A DNA stretch of 46,920 nt, from positions 1-46,920 of IMG/VR virus record IMGVR_UViG_3300049846_000524, one strand, 5' to 3'. The notes under the pieces were generated by a model. It had not been told where the DNA came from. It did not search any database and worked only from the letters and a program-made list of their open reading frames with translations. Below, in pieces: positions 5,646-14,118 of this stretch. Position numbers and translations under genes: made by a program. The stretch comes from a virus. Position 1 is the stretch's first letter; every line of letters starts with the position of its first letter.

Positions 5646-8286
5646 CGTAGCTATGGGGCATCAGTATGCCCTAGATATTGTTTCTGGAAAAATAGTTTCA
5701 AACAAATACATCTTAGGTGCTTGTGAAAGATATCTCCAAGATCTCGAAAATAAAGATGCGGATTTTTATTTTGACCCAGAGGCAGCAGAAAAATATTTAA
5801 GACTTGTTCAAAGATTTGAGCACGTAGAAGGACACTGGCCCACAAAAAATATCGTCTATGCTCCCTGGCAGTGTTGGGTGTTTATGTGTATCATGGGGTT
5901 TTATTCCAAGATCACAGGATTTAGAAGATTTCGTACCGCTCACTTAGAGGTAGCCAGAGGCAATGCTAAGGCGTTGTCACTAAATACAAAAATACCTACA
6001 CCAGACAGAGGTTTGATTGATTTTAAAGATTTAAAAATAGGCGATAAACTTTATAGTTCTTCTGGAGGAATTTGTTCTATTACGAATAGAAATGAAACTC
6101 ATAAATGTAAGTCGTATAGAATACATTTTTCGGATAAAACATTTGTAGAATGTAGTGATAAACATTTATGGGTAACGTCTAATAAAAAAGAAAGAGAGTT
6201 TGGTTTAAAGTCTGTTAAAGATACGGAGTCTATATTTAATACACAAAAAATAGGTAAAGAGTCTAACCATTCTGTAGAAATAGCCAAACCAGTAATCGGC
6301 TCAAGGAGCGATTGCCAGTTAGCTTATGTACTTGGTTATTGGCTTGGGGATGGTCACAGTCAATCTGGAAGATTTTCAGCACATATAGATCAGTACCCAG
6401 AAATAGTTAGTAGATTTAAAGCTAGAAAATTAAAAATAATAGAACACAGTCGAAAAGGAAAAGCGGTATTATTTACTATTCCAGCCCTAACTTATTGGCT
6501 AAAAGAGATAGGAGTCTTAAAAAATAAACATATCCCTGAAAAATATTTCATGGCTGATGAAGACACAAGACGGGAACTTCTCAGAGGACTTATGGATAGT
6601 GATGGGACTTGTTCTAAACAAATTGGAAATTTTACTTTTTGCAACACTAACCCAAACTTAGCTTTTGGGATTAGAAGATTGCTAGGCAGTTTAGGGTATA
6701 AGTCAACAATTAGAAAAACAAACACAACCCATCAAAACGGAAAAAGTAGCGCATACTATGTTACTTTCTCAACCCCCTATTCAAGACCAAGTATATTCGG
6801 TATTCGAGCAAAAGAAGATAATAGATCAAAAAGGAGGCCAAGATATTGTAATAAGAGATACATTACAAAAGTAGAAAAAATAGAAGATCAAATGATGTTT
6901 TGCATAGAAGTAGATTCTCCAGATAAAACTTTTTTAATAACTGATCAATATATACCTACTCATAACTCTACAATGGCATCCCAAATGCTTTTATATTTTT
7001 TATCTTTGGATTCTCCAAACGGAAACTACATTTCAACTGTAGCGACTAAAAGAGATCAAGCCAGAATCGTTTTAGATTCTGCTAGAGCGATGGCAAATAA
7101 AAATAAATCTTTCTTAAGGAAAACTGGCACCAAAGTTTTAGCTCATACAATCGTACATCAAGAATCAAACTCAATAGCTAGAGCTATGTCTGCCGACTAT
7201 GGAAGTCTTGATGGTTTAAAAGATGTCTTAGCTATTTGCGATGAGCTTCATGCAATGGCAAGAAAAGTTTTTGAAGTTATTTACTCCGGCATGAGTAAAC
7301 GTAAAGACTCTCTCCTCATGTGCATTACTACTGCTGGAGATGACGTGGATTCTGTAGGATATTTCCAAACCCTATTCGCTAAGAAAGTGGCCACAGGAGA
7401 AGCCAAAGACGAATCTTTCTTCTCAGCAGTTTATACCTTAGACGATGAAGATGACTGGAGAGATGAGTCTGTTTGGATTAAAGCAAACCCAGGATTAGGA
7501 ATCTCAGTAGACCTAGACTCTCTTCGCGCTAAAGTTGAGAAAGCAATGGTAACCCCTTCTGATGTAGCTAACATCAGAATCAAACACATGAATCAATGGA
7601 TTTCAGAGGCTAATGCTTTTTATGATTTAAAATCCTGGGATAAATGTGAAGACAAAACTTTGAGATTAGAAAACTTCCAAAGAAAATATTGTAGGATTGG
7701 ACTAGATCTTGCGTCTCATATTGACATCACTTCCATAGGGTATGTGTTTAAAGAGAAAGATATTTATTATATCTTCGATAAAAGTTTTCTACCTGAAGAT
7801 ACAGTAAAGCAAAAAAATAACCCTTTCTACGATAGCTGTATTGAAGACGGTAGCCTTATTGTAACTAAGGGAGCCGCAATTAATTATAAGGAAATTCAAG
7901 ATCAAATAAAACAATCAATAAAAGATTTTAGAGTTCAGGAATTATTGTACGACCCCTGGAACGCTACAGAGACCGCTCAAAATTTGAGTGACTTTATTGA
8001 GGCTGTGAAGGTTCCAATGAACACAGGAAACTTATCTGAGCCCATGAAAAAATTAGATACTTTAATTCGAGAAGGAAAAGTCAGACATAATGGCTCTAAA
8101 CTTTTACGTTGGTGTATAGGAAATGTTGTAGCTAAAGAAGATCATAATGGGAATGTTTTCCCTAGAAAGTCCCATGAGAAGATGAAAATTGACCCAGTGA
8201 TTGCAATACTATTGGCTCTAGTTGGATGGCTTGCAAGCGGAGAAGAGACATCAGTCTATGAGACTCGGGGAATAAGAAAATTATGA
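5617..8286 (+). CDS. terL: Terminase large subunit interrupted by an intein
   Basis: The 889-codon frame encodes TerL with a 332-residue intein (residues 119-450). Extein features: P-loop ARGNAK-ST formed after splicing (residues 113-118 joined to 451-452), Walker B LAICDE, and the RNase H-like nuclease with Asp residues in RIGLDLASH, LLYDPWN and KMKIDPVIA. The spliced protein would be 557 residues, normal for an HK97-type TerL. It cuts concatemers and pumps DNA into proheads. The start at 5617 has AGGGGCGAG upstream and overlaps the preceding frame. Because the intein splits the P-loop, packaging needs protein splicing. Confidence 0.95.
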   Translation: MKFDKIKYPNVAMGHQYALDIVSGKIVSNKYILGACERYLQDLENKDADFYFDPEAAEKYLRLVQRFEHVEGHWPTKNIVYAPWQCWVFMCIMGFYSKITGFRRFRTAHLEVARGNAKALSLNTKIPTPDRGLIDFKDLKIGDKLYSSSGGICSITNRNETHKCKSYRIHFSDKTFVECSDKHLWVTSNKKEREFGLKSVKDTESIFNTQKIGKESNHSVEIAKPVIGSRSDCQLAYVLGYWLGDGHSQSGRFSAHIDQYPEIVSRFKARKLKIIEHSRKGKAVLFTIPALTYWLKEIGVLKNKHIPEKYFMADEDTRRELLRGLMDSDGTCSKQIGNFTFCNTNPNLAFGIRRLLGSLGYKSTIRKTNTTHQNGKSSAYYVTFSTPYSRPSIFGIRAKEDNRSKRRPRYCNKRYITKVEKIEDQMMFCIEVDSPDKTFLITDQYIPTHNSTMASQMLLYFLSLDSPNGNYISTVATKRDQARIVLDSARAMANKNKSFLRKTGTKVLAHTIVHQESNSIARAMSADYGSLDGLKDVLAICDELHAMARKVFEVIYSGMSKRKDSLLMCITTAGDDVDSVGYFQTLFAKKVATGEAKDESFFSAVYTLDDEDDWRDESVWIKANPGLGISVDLDSLRAKVEKAMVTPSDVANIRIKHMNQWISEANAFYDLKSWDKCEDKTLRLENFQRKYCRIGLDLASHIDITSIGYVFKEKDIYYIFDKSFLPEDTVKQKNNPFYDSCIEDGSLIVTKGAAINYKEIQDQIKQSIKDFRVQELLYDPWNATETAQNLSDFIEAVKVPMNTGNLSEPMKKLDTLIREGKVRHNGSKLLRWCIGNVVAKEDHNGNVFPRKSHEKMKIDPVIAILLALVGWLASGEETSVYETRGIRKL
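5971..6966 (+). mobile_element. Intein with LAGLIDADG endonuclease in TerL P-loop
   Basis: The insert starts with Ala119 (ALSLNTKIPTPD, block A) and ends TPTHN-type (IPTHN, residues 446-450), followed by Ser451 of the C-extein. Block B carries H183 and W185 (KHLWVT), block F carries C429 (MFCIEV) and block G carries T448: the Trp-Cys-Thr set that defines class 3 inteins, which lack a nucleophile at position 1 and start splicing from the block F Cys. Two LAGLIDADG motifs, LGYWLGDG (239-246) and LLRGLMDSDG (321-330), mark a homing endonuclease domain. The insert position between Lys and Ser of the P-loop is a classic intein site. Confidence 0.9.
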
Positions 8287-8567
8287 AATATGAGTTAGCT
8301 CCCACAAAAAGAGTTTTCAAATATCCGTTCTCAATGCTTAGTCCTAAGTTTAGTTTATTTCTCCCAAAAGATTTTAAATTTCTAACGGTTGCATTCCAGG
8401 GTGATACCCCAAATTTATGGGCAGAGGTAACCGATCTTACCACAACTGAAGAGTTCCATTTTCAAGTTTTTGGAACAGGGCATGATATTCCAGTGGATGA
8501 TATCTGGCTTGGAACTTTCTACTTTGGCCCGTATGTTTATCATCTTTATCAAATTACATCGAAGTGA
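8283..8567 (+). CDS. DUF7352-like phage protein
   Basis: A 94-residue product overlapping the terL stop as ATGA. It has the pattern seen in small phage proteins annotated DUF7352: an N-terminal FKYPF, a middle LTVAFQGDTPNLWAEV, then FQVFGTGHDIP and IWLGTF...VYHLYQI near the C-terminus. No catalytic function is established for this family. Translation is probably coupled to terL. The family match is from memory of the motif order, so moderate confidence. Confidence 0.65.
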   Translation: MKYELAPTKRVFKYPFSMLSPKFSLFLPKDFKFLTVAFQGDTPNLWAEVTDLTTTEEFHFQVFGTGHDIPVDDIWLGTFYFGPYVYHLYQITSK

Positions 8568-8602
8568 GTCATAATTAACGACTTTACAATTCTATAAAAT
8601 TT

Positions 8603-8624
8603 CCCCAAGATATTTTCTAAGGGG
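8603..8624 (+). promoter_or_regulatory. Weak hairpin overlapping protease ribosome site
   Basis: CCCC at 8603-8606 can pair with GGGG at 8621-8624, with an additional AGA/TCT pairing inside. The AAGGGGA that serves as ribosome site for the prohead protease (start 8630) is the right arm, so folding could lower its translation relative to other head genes. Short stem; low confidence. Confidence 0.3.
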
Positions 8625-8629
8625 ATATC

Positions 8630-9352
8630 ATGTCAAAACTTTTAGCTTTCAAAGGACACCAGGCAGGGAGTCCACTAAGAATAATGAATAAGTCGGCCAC
8701 AGAAGCCGAGATCATTGTTTATGCTGGTATTGGACAAGATTGGTGGGGCGATGGCTCCATGATCTCCGCTAAACAATTTTCTGAAGAACTTAAAAAAATT
8801 CCTGATACAGTAAACACAATTAACGTAAGAATTAATTCCCCTGGCGGAGATGTCTTTGACGGTATTGCAATTTACAATCGTCTAAAACAACACAAAGCTA
8901 AAAAGGTAATTCACATTGACGGCCTTGCAGCTTCAATCGCTTCAATAATCGCACTAGCTGGAGATGAGATAATCATGGGTGAAGGAGCTTTATTCATGAT
9001 TCATCTCCCTTGGACTATGGCCGCAGGAAATAGAATGGATTTCGATAACACAGTTAATAGGCTGATGGATGTCGAAGAACAAATGATTGGAATCTACGCT
9101 AAGAAAACTAAGCTAGACAGGAGCGAGATTCGTTCCATGCTGGAGAAGGAAACTTGGCTAGACGCTGGAGCCGCTATTGATAAGGGCTTTGTCGACTCCA
9201 AAGCAGAAGACACAGTAGCTATCGCTGCTAGTGCAGTAAATTCGCCGTGGATTGCTAAGAAGCCTGTGAAATATTTTTCACAAGCTGAAGCGACTACGAT
9301 GAAATTGAATGATTTAAAAAATAAAGTTCGTTCGTGTATTGATCGTAAATAA
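8630..9352 (+). CDS. Prohead protease, ClpP-type serine peptidase
   Basis: A 240-residue S14-family protein. The oxyanion strand INSPGGDVFDG (about 68-78), nucleophile Ser102 in GLAASIAS, and general base His125 in FMIHLPW are visible, with a downstream Asp in the WLDAGAAIDKGFVDS region. In HK97-like phages such ClpP-type proteases cleave the scaffold (delta) domain of the capsid protein and themselves during head maturation. It lies immediately upstream of the major capsid gene, as expected. The C-terminal 30 residues are basic and may be the self-cleaved tail. Confidence 0.92.
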   Translation: MSKLLAFKGHQAGSPLRIMNKSATEAEIIVYAGIGQDWWGDGSMISAKQFSEELKKIPDTVNTINVRINSPGGDVFDGIAIYNRLKQHKAKKVIHIDGLAASIASIIALAGDEIIMGEGALFMIHLPWTMAAGNRMDFDNTVNRLMDVEEQMIGIYAKKTKLDRSEIRSMLEKETWLDAGAAIDKGFVDSKAEDTVAIAASAVNSPWIAKKPVKYFSQAEATTMKLNDLKNKVRSCIDRK

Positions 9353-9408
9353 TACGCATCTCACAAGCGAGCAAGGCAGTACCTAACAACAACTAAAAGG
9401 AGAGTAAA

Positions 9409-10677
9409 ATGAACTTAGAAAAAATCATTAATCGCCTTGCTGAGATTGCAGCTTCATTAGAAGGCATCGTAGCAGGAGATGACGGCTATACTGACGAGCA
9501 AATCCAAAGTATCGAATCTTTAAACGCAGAGTTCGAATCTTTAAGTAAACAAAAAGAAACCCTTGAGACTGTAGAAGCAATGAAAGCTAAAGCAGCTCCT
9601 GTAGGTCGTAAGACTACTGGCGTAGAAGCTTCTGCTCCACGTATTCAAGTTGGCGAAGATCGCTCCAAAAAAATGGGCGGTTTTGAAAGTGCTGGCGCAT
9701 GGCTTATGGCGGTTAAAAACGCTGGTAGAACAGGCGAAGTAGACAAACGCTTACTTGCTACTATGAAAGAATCAATCGGTGAAGACGGCGGTTTCTTAGT
9801 TCCTGAAGAAATGTCTTCTGGTATTCTTAAAAAATTAGGTAGCGACGAGTCCTTAATGTCCAGAACTAACGTAATTCAAGTAAGCAGCAATAACCTTACT
9901 TTGAATGTCGATGAAAATCAGCCTTGGAACGGCGGAGTTCAAGCTTACTGGACTGCTGAAGGCGCAAGCATGGCGGAAAGTAAACCTAACTTTAAACAAG
10001 TTGGTTTCCGTTTACAAAAACTTGCTGCTTTAGTTAAAGCTACTGATGAATTACTCGACGATGCTACAGCACTTGAGTCCTACATCAGCGCAGCAGCTCC
10101 TGAAGCAATCATGCATCAAGTAAATAAAGCTATTATCAACGGTAATGGAGTCGGTAAACCAACTGGTATCATCAATTCTGATTTCACTGTTCAAGTAGCT
10201 AAAGAATCAGGCCAAGCTAATGACACAGTAGTTTCAGCAAACGTTCTAAAAATGTATTCCAGAATGTTTCCTGGCTCTAGGTCAAAAGCTGCATGGTATA
10301 TCAACCCAGCAGTCGAAGAATCATTACGCACTTTAACTGATGCTGATGGAAACTACATTTTCGTAGCTCCAGGCGGCCAGTTAAATCAAACTCCTTATGC
10401 TACATTATTGGGTCGTCCTGTGATTCCTTTAATGGGCGGTATGCCAGCACTAGGAGATGTAGGCGATATCATCTTCGGTGACTTGAGTTTCTACTACATG
10501 ATTCGTAAAGCAGCAGGAGTTAAATCTGCGACATCTATTCATCTTCACTTCGATAAAGAAATCACTTCTTTCCGATTCTCTTTACGTCTTGACGGTAGAG
10601 TACCTTTCACTTCTCCAGTTACTACTGAGTATGGAAGTTACGATATGTCGGCATTTATCACTCTCGAAGCACGATAA
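9409..10677 (+). CDS. Major capsid protein, HK97 fold
   Basis: The 422-residue product has the HK97 capsid layout: an N-terminal coiled-coil delta domain (about 1-70, with E/L/K heptads), a linker, then the capsid fold beginning near GGFLVPEEMSSGI (about residues 124-136) and containing LAALVKATDELLDDA, INGNGVGKPTGI and LGRPVIPL, all typical of the family. The delta domain should be removed by the upstream protease. A strong AGGAGAG ribosome site precedes ATG 9409. Codon use is more GC- and C-ending-rich than neighbours, consistent with high expression. A strong hairpin follows the gene. Confidence 0.95.
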   Translation: MNLEKIINRLAEIAASLEGIVAGDDGYTDEQIQSIESLNAEFESLSKQKETLETVEAMKAKAAPVGRKTTGVEASAPRIQVGEDRSKKMGGFESAGAWLMAVKNAGRTGEVDKRLLATMKESIGEDGGFLVPEEMSSGILKKLGSDESLMSRTNVIQVSSNNLTLNVDENQPWNGGVQAYWTAEGASMAESKPNFKQVGFRLQKLAALVKATDELLDDATALESYISAAAPEAIMHQVNKAIINGNGVGKPTGIINSDFTVQVAKESGQANDTVVSANVLKMYSRMFPGSRSKAAWYINPAVEESLRTLTDADGNYIFVAPGGQLNQTPYATLLGRPVIPLMGGMPALGDVGDIIFGDLSFYYMIRKAAGVKSATSIHLHFDKEITSFRFSLRLDGRVPFTSPVTTEYGSYDMSAFITLEAR

Positions 10678-10683
10678 TTTGAT

Positions 10684-10712
10684 AGCGGCCTAGTTTAATG
10701 GACTAGGCCGCT
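10684..10712 (+). terminator. Terminator-like hairpin after capsid gene
   Basis: An 11-bp perfect stem, AGCGGCCTAGT (10684-10694) with ACTAGGCCGCT (10702-10712), and a 7-nt loop. The following TTAATTAAAAG is only partly U-rich, so termination may be partial or the stem may protect the abundant capsid mRNA 3' end. Confidence 0.7.
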
Positions 10713-10753
10713 TAATTAAAAGAACTTAAACAATTTTATAGGAGAAAAATAAA

Positions 10754-11239
10754 ATGGAAAAATTCTTAGTCGAGCATTTAGTGCCAAAAAGTATTATCGA
10801 CCCAGTCGATTTAAATACAGCAGCAAATACTGGTAACCGTATTAACATGAAAGATGTTAAGCGCGTTTCCTTTATTATCAATCTAGGCGCTGGAACAACT
10901 ACAGCAGCTCATAGTATTGCTTTAAAGCAACACATAGCTGCTTCCGGTGGTACACCTCTAGCGTTGGAAGTTGATAATCCCTACTTCCATAAAGTCGGGG
11001 CTGCTACTGAGTTCACAAAAGTTGAACAATCTGTAGCAGAAGATACTTATGACCTCCACGCACTTCTATCAAACAGCAAAGCAGTAGTTGTTTTTGAAGT
11101 ATTGGCAGAGCAATTATCTAAAGCTGATGACTATAAGTATATCTCTTTAGATATCGCTGATACAGGCGGCGCTCAAATCGGGTCAGTTATTGCTCTAGTA
11201 GAGCATGAGTACAAGCCAGCTTACGACAAGGCTGTATAA
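10754..11239 (+). CDS. Putative head decoration or accessory capsid protein
   Basis: A 161-residue beta-rich protein directly after the major capsid gene with a good ribosome site (AGGAG). It has the feel of structural phage proteins: RVSFIINLGAGTTTAAHSIALKQ, then a VVVFEVLAEQLSKADDYKYISLDI strand region. It shares the capsid gene's GC-richer, highly expressed codon pattern and is followed by a strong terminator, suggesting a protein made in large amounts, as decoration proteins are. I do not recognise a named family, so the role is inferred from position and codon use. Confidence 0.5.
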   Translation: MEKFLVEHLVPKSIIDPVDLNTAANTGNRINMKDVKRVSFIINLGAGTTTAAHSIALKQHIAASGGTPLALEVDNPYFHKVGAATEFTKVEQSVAEDTYDLHALLSNSKAVVVFEVLAEQLSKADDYKYISLDIADTGGAQIGSVIALVEHEYKPAYDKAV

Positions 11240-11266
11240 TTGAATCTAACAACTAGATAACCCAAT

Positions 11267-11300
11267 AACGGGGAGTGCCTAAAAGCTCTCCCCGTTTTTT
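11267..11300 (+). terminator. Rho-independent terminator
   Basis: AACGGGGAG (11267-11275) pairs with CTCCCCGTT (11288-11296), a GC-rich 9-bp stem with a 12-nt loop, followed by a run of six T (11295-11300). Classic intrinsic terminator closing the capsid/decoration unit. Confidence 0.9.
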
Positions 11301-11314
11301 CTGTAGGAGATGTA

Positions 11315-11587
11315 ATGTCTAAGAAGAATAAGAAACAAGAGATTGAAGCATCAAAAGAGCAAGTAGTAAAAATGAGATTTAAAGAAAACAAATTTTATAA
11401 TAACCCTAATGAAATACATTTTGAAAAAGATAAAATCTACGAGATAAAAGGGGCTGGACTAATTCAGCGATGGTTAAAAAGAGGAGGAGAAATTGTAGAG
11501 GGAGAACTAGAGTTTCCCGAAGCAAAAGTAAATCCCTCTGAATTAGTTAAAGAAGAAGTTAAAGAAGAAATTAAATCTGAAGAATAA
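11315..11587 (+). CDS. Small hypothetical head-region protein
   Basis: A 90-residue charged protein with a strong ribosome site (TAGGAGA) just after the terminator. The middle part VKMRFKENKFYNN...FEKDKIYEIKGAGLIQRWLKRGGEIVEGE resembles short phage proteins found next to capsid and portal genes, where a small beta-domain binds another head component. The last 20 residues are repeated VKEE/IKSEE acidic segments. Function unknown. Confidence 0.55.
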   Translation: MSKKNKKQEIEASKEQVVKMRFKENKFYNNPNEIHFEKDKIYEIKGAGLIQRWLKRGGEIVEGELEFPEAKVNPSELVKEEVKEEIKSEE

Positions 11588-11601
11588 TCTACGGGGGACT
11601 A

Positions 11602-12900
11602 ATGAATTTTCTCCAAAAATTTTGGGCAAGGCTTACAACTTCAAAGAAACTTATTTATGGTCCCCGTAGGGCTTTTTGGGTTAGAGGAGAGACAGTAGTA
11701 GATGAAGACTCTTCAATGAGAGTCGCGGCCTTTAACAGAGGGCTAGTTTATATTTCTACTCAGATAGCAAAGCTACCTTGGAATATTAAAGACTCTAAAA
11801 ACGAGATAGTTGAAGGCTCTTTATCAAATCTTTTAAACCTATCTCCAAACTCTGAAATGAATGCATTTATGTTTAGAGTGGTAATGACTCAAAATGCAAT
11901 CATTCATGGAAATTCCTATGCTGAGATCGAAAGAGACGGTCTAGGTAGAATAATAGCTCTATGGCCTTTAGAGTCTTGGAGAATGGAACTCATAAGAGAT
12001 GATTCTTATAGTCTTTTATATAGATATGCTGATGAGTCCAAGGGGTACGTTTATTTTAGACCTAGAGATATTTTTCACATTAAAAATTTTCACACTAAAG
12101 ATGGGCTAGTAGGTCAAGGTGTATCTGCTTATGGGAGAGAAGTTTTAGGAATCCAATTAGCTGCAGATACAATGGCATCAGGAATTTTTCATAATTCTGG
12201 AATACCTTCTGGAATACTATCTCACCCAGGTAAACTAAGTGATGAGGCTTTTAAAAGACTTCAAGAAACTTGGATTAATGATAACGGAGGTAAAAAATCT
12301 GGAGGCACTTCAGTATTAGAAGAGGGAATGAAATATGACCCTATTAAAATTGATGCGACAACTTTACAGTTCCTAGAGTCTCGACAGTTCGGGGTTTTAG
12401 AGATTGCAAGATTTTTAGGACTACCTCCTACAAAACTTTTTGATACACAAGCAGCTACCTACTCTAACGTAGAGCAAGCAAACTTAGAAGTAGCTACTGA
12501 TACCCTAGACACATGGGCCACTAATTTTGAAATGGAGGCCGATGTAAAAATTTTAAGTAATCGCTTTGGTGATAGATATACAGATATTGATCTATACTCT
12601 ATTTTCCGTGGAGATATGAAATCTAGGTCGGACTACTTTAAGACAATGATGTCTATTGGAGCAATTACCCCCAATCAAATCAGAGCTAGAGAGGGAATGC
12701 CAGCCTATAAGGAGGGAGATAATTACTATATAGCTACTAATAATTTCACTCCAGTAGATAGATTGGATGAAGTAATAGATGCAGATATAAAACAAAAAAC
12801 AAAACCTGCCACTTCACCAAATGAATCAAAACCAAAGGATGAGCCGAAAACAAGTGAATTAGAGAATGCAGCTTTGAAATATTTAACAGGCGGAAAGTAA
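11602..12900 (+). CDS. Portal protein, HK97 family
   Basis: A 432-residue portal. Family signatures include the N-terminal RVAAFNRGLVYISTQIAKLPWNI, the NAIIHGNSYAEIERD segment, LWPLESWRMEL, the wing region KDGLVGQGVSAYG and the clip/stem region with EIARFLGLPPTKLFD and the ATYSNVEQANLE motif. It forms the dodecameric ring through which TerL pumps DNA and to which the connector attaches. Located between the capsid gene and the adhesin block, not adjacent to the connector genes as in HK97. Acidic-basic Pro/Lys tail at the C-terminus. Confidence 0.93.
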   Translation: MNFLQKFWARLTTSKKLIYGPRRAFWVRGETVVDEDSSMRVAAFNRGLVYISTQIAKLPWNIKDSKNEIVEGSLSNLLNLSPNSEMNAFMFRVVMTQNAIIHGNSYAEIERDGLGRIIALWPLESWRMELIRDDSYSLLYRYADESKGYVYFRPRDIFHIKNFHTKDGLVGQGVSAYGREVLGIQLAADTMASGIFHNSGIPSGILSHPGKLSDEAFKRLQETWINDNGGKKSGGTSVLEEGMKYDPIKIDATTLQFLESRQFGVLEIARFLGLPPTKLFDTQAATYSNVEQANLEVATDTLDTWATNFEMEADVKILSNRFGDRYTDIDLYSIFRGDMKSRSDYFKTMMSIGAITPNQIRAREGMPAYKEGDNYYIATNNFTPVDRLDEVIDADIKQKTKPATSPNESKPKDEPKTSELENAALKYLTGGK

Positions 12901-12908
12901 GGAATTGA

Positions 12909-14111
12909 TTGAAACAGGAAATCCTTATTGCACTACTTATAAAAAAAGTAGAAGAGAGATTTCAAGATCTCCCAGATAATTCTCCATTAAGAGGGCCACG
13001 CGGCCAAAGAGGACAGCCAGGAAGAGACGGAAAAAATTTTGATTTCAAAGAGCATGAAGAAATTATTAAATCCTGGGCTAAAGAGTTTGCACTAAAGTTT
13101 GAAGATCTATCGGAAGAGCAAATAAATTCATTAAAAGGTCAAAAAGGTAAAGACGGAAAAGATTTTAATTTTTCTGAGTATGAAGATAAAATTAAAAATC
13201 TATGCAAAGAAGCCGTTGAATCTATTTCTGATTCGTTGAAGTTAAAATTTTCTGACCTCACGGAAGAGGAAATAAATGCACTAAGAGGCCCCAGGGGAAG
13301 AGAAGGACTTCCAGGACGAGATGGAAAGGATTTTAACTTTGAGGAGCATAGGGAGTTCTTCAATTCGTTAAAGTTAACATTTTCAGATCTAACGGAAGAG
13401 GACTTGGAAAAACTCAAACTGCATTTTTCAGACCTCACGGAAGAGGATAAAAATTCTCTTAAATTAAAATTCAAAGATCTATCAGATGAGGAAAAACTAA
13501 CACTCAGAGGAGCCAGAGGACCGCGTGGCCAAAGAGGTAGAGACGGCATAGATGGGAAAAACGGTCTCGACGGTAAAGATGGAAAGAATGGTAGAGACGG
13601 GGCTCCAGGTAAAAGTGTAATAGGTCAAAGAGGTAAAGATGGCCGAGATGGTAAGGACGGAGTAGATGCTCCTTACGTTACCGATATAAGAATAGATGAA
13701 ATTAAATCTGGGGAAATTATTTTTATTTTTGAGTTCTCTGATGGGTCAGAAATAAAAACAAACAGTATTTCTCTACCTCAAAGCAACGTCTACAATAGTT
13801 ATGTAATATCTAAAAAAGTTGTTAATGGGGGCGGAGGCTCTGACCCTACTGTAATTGATGGTACTGGGGCCACAGTAAACGCAACGGATGATTGCATAAT
13901 TTATAGTAACCCAGTAGCTGATCAGGAGATATTTTTACCCACCGCAGGAAATAATAAAAAAGTTACTATTAAATTTTTAACTGATTTTAATGTAACAATT
14001 ACGCCAGATAGCATATCTGAAACGATAGATAATGAGACAAGTTTAATAACTAATGCAAAATTGTCAGCAATAAATTTAAGGTCTAAGAGTGGGCTATGGT
14101 ATATTTTCTAG
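12909..14111 (+). CDS. Collagen-like fibre protein
   Basis: The 400-residue product starts at TTG 12909, preceded by AAGGA; no nearby ATG fits. It alternates Gly-X-Y collagen blocks (for example GPRGQRGQPGRDGK, GPRGREGLPGRDGK, GRDGIDGKNGLDGKDGKNG) with at least five copies of a short unit with consensus L-K-F-x-DLTEEE-x-x-L. The latter should form helical trimer-registering segments between the collagen rods. The C-terminal 110 residues form a compact beta domain ending WYIF. Such proteins trimerise and act as fibres on phage heads or tails. Its position between portal and connector suggests a head or neck fibre. Host attachment is inference. Confidence 0.75.
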   Translation: MKQEILIALLIKKVEERFQDLPDNSPLRGPRGQRGQPGRDGKNFDFKEHEEIIKSWAKEFALKFEDLSEEQINSLKGQKGKDGKDFNFSEYEDKIKNLCKEAVESISDSLKLKFSDLTEEEINALRGPRGREGLPGRDGKDFNFEEHREFFNSLKLTFSDLTEEDLEKLKLHFSDLTEEDKNSLKLKFKDLSDEEKLTLRGARGPRGQRGRDGIDGKNGLDGKDGKNGRDGAPGKSVIGQRGKDGRDGKDGVDAPYVTDIRIDEIKSGEIIFIFEFSDGSEIKTNSISLPQSNVYNSYVISKKVVNGGGGSDPTVIDGTGATVNATDDCIIYSNPVADQEIFLPTAGNNKKVTIKFLTDFNVTITPDSISETIDNETSLITNAKLSAINLRSKSGLWYIF

Positions 14112-14118
14112 GAGCAAT

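Noticed and set aside
13139-13549. Minus-strand frame rich in Ser and Pro within the collagen-like gene
   Set aside because: Antisense shadow of Gly-X-Y and LTEEE repeats; the + strand gene explains the sequence.
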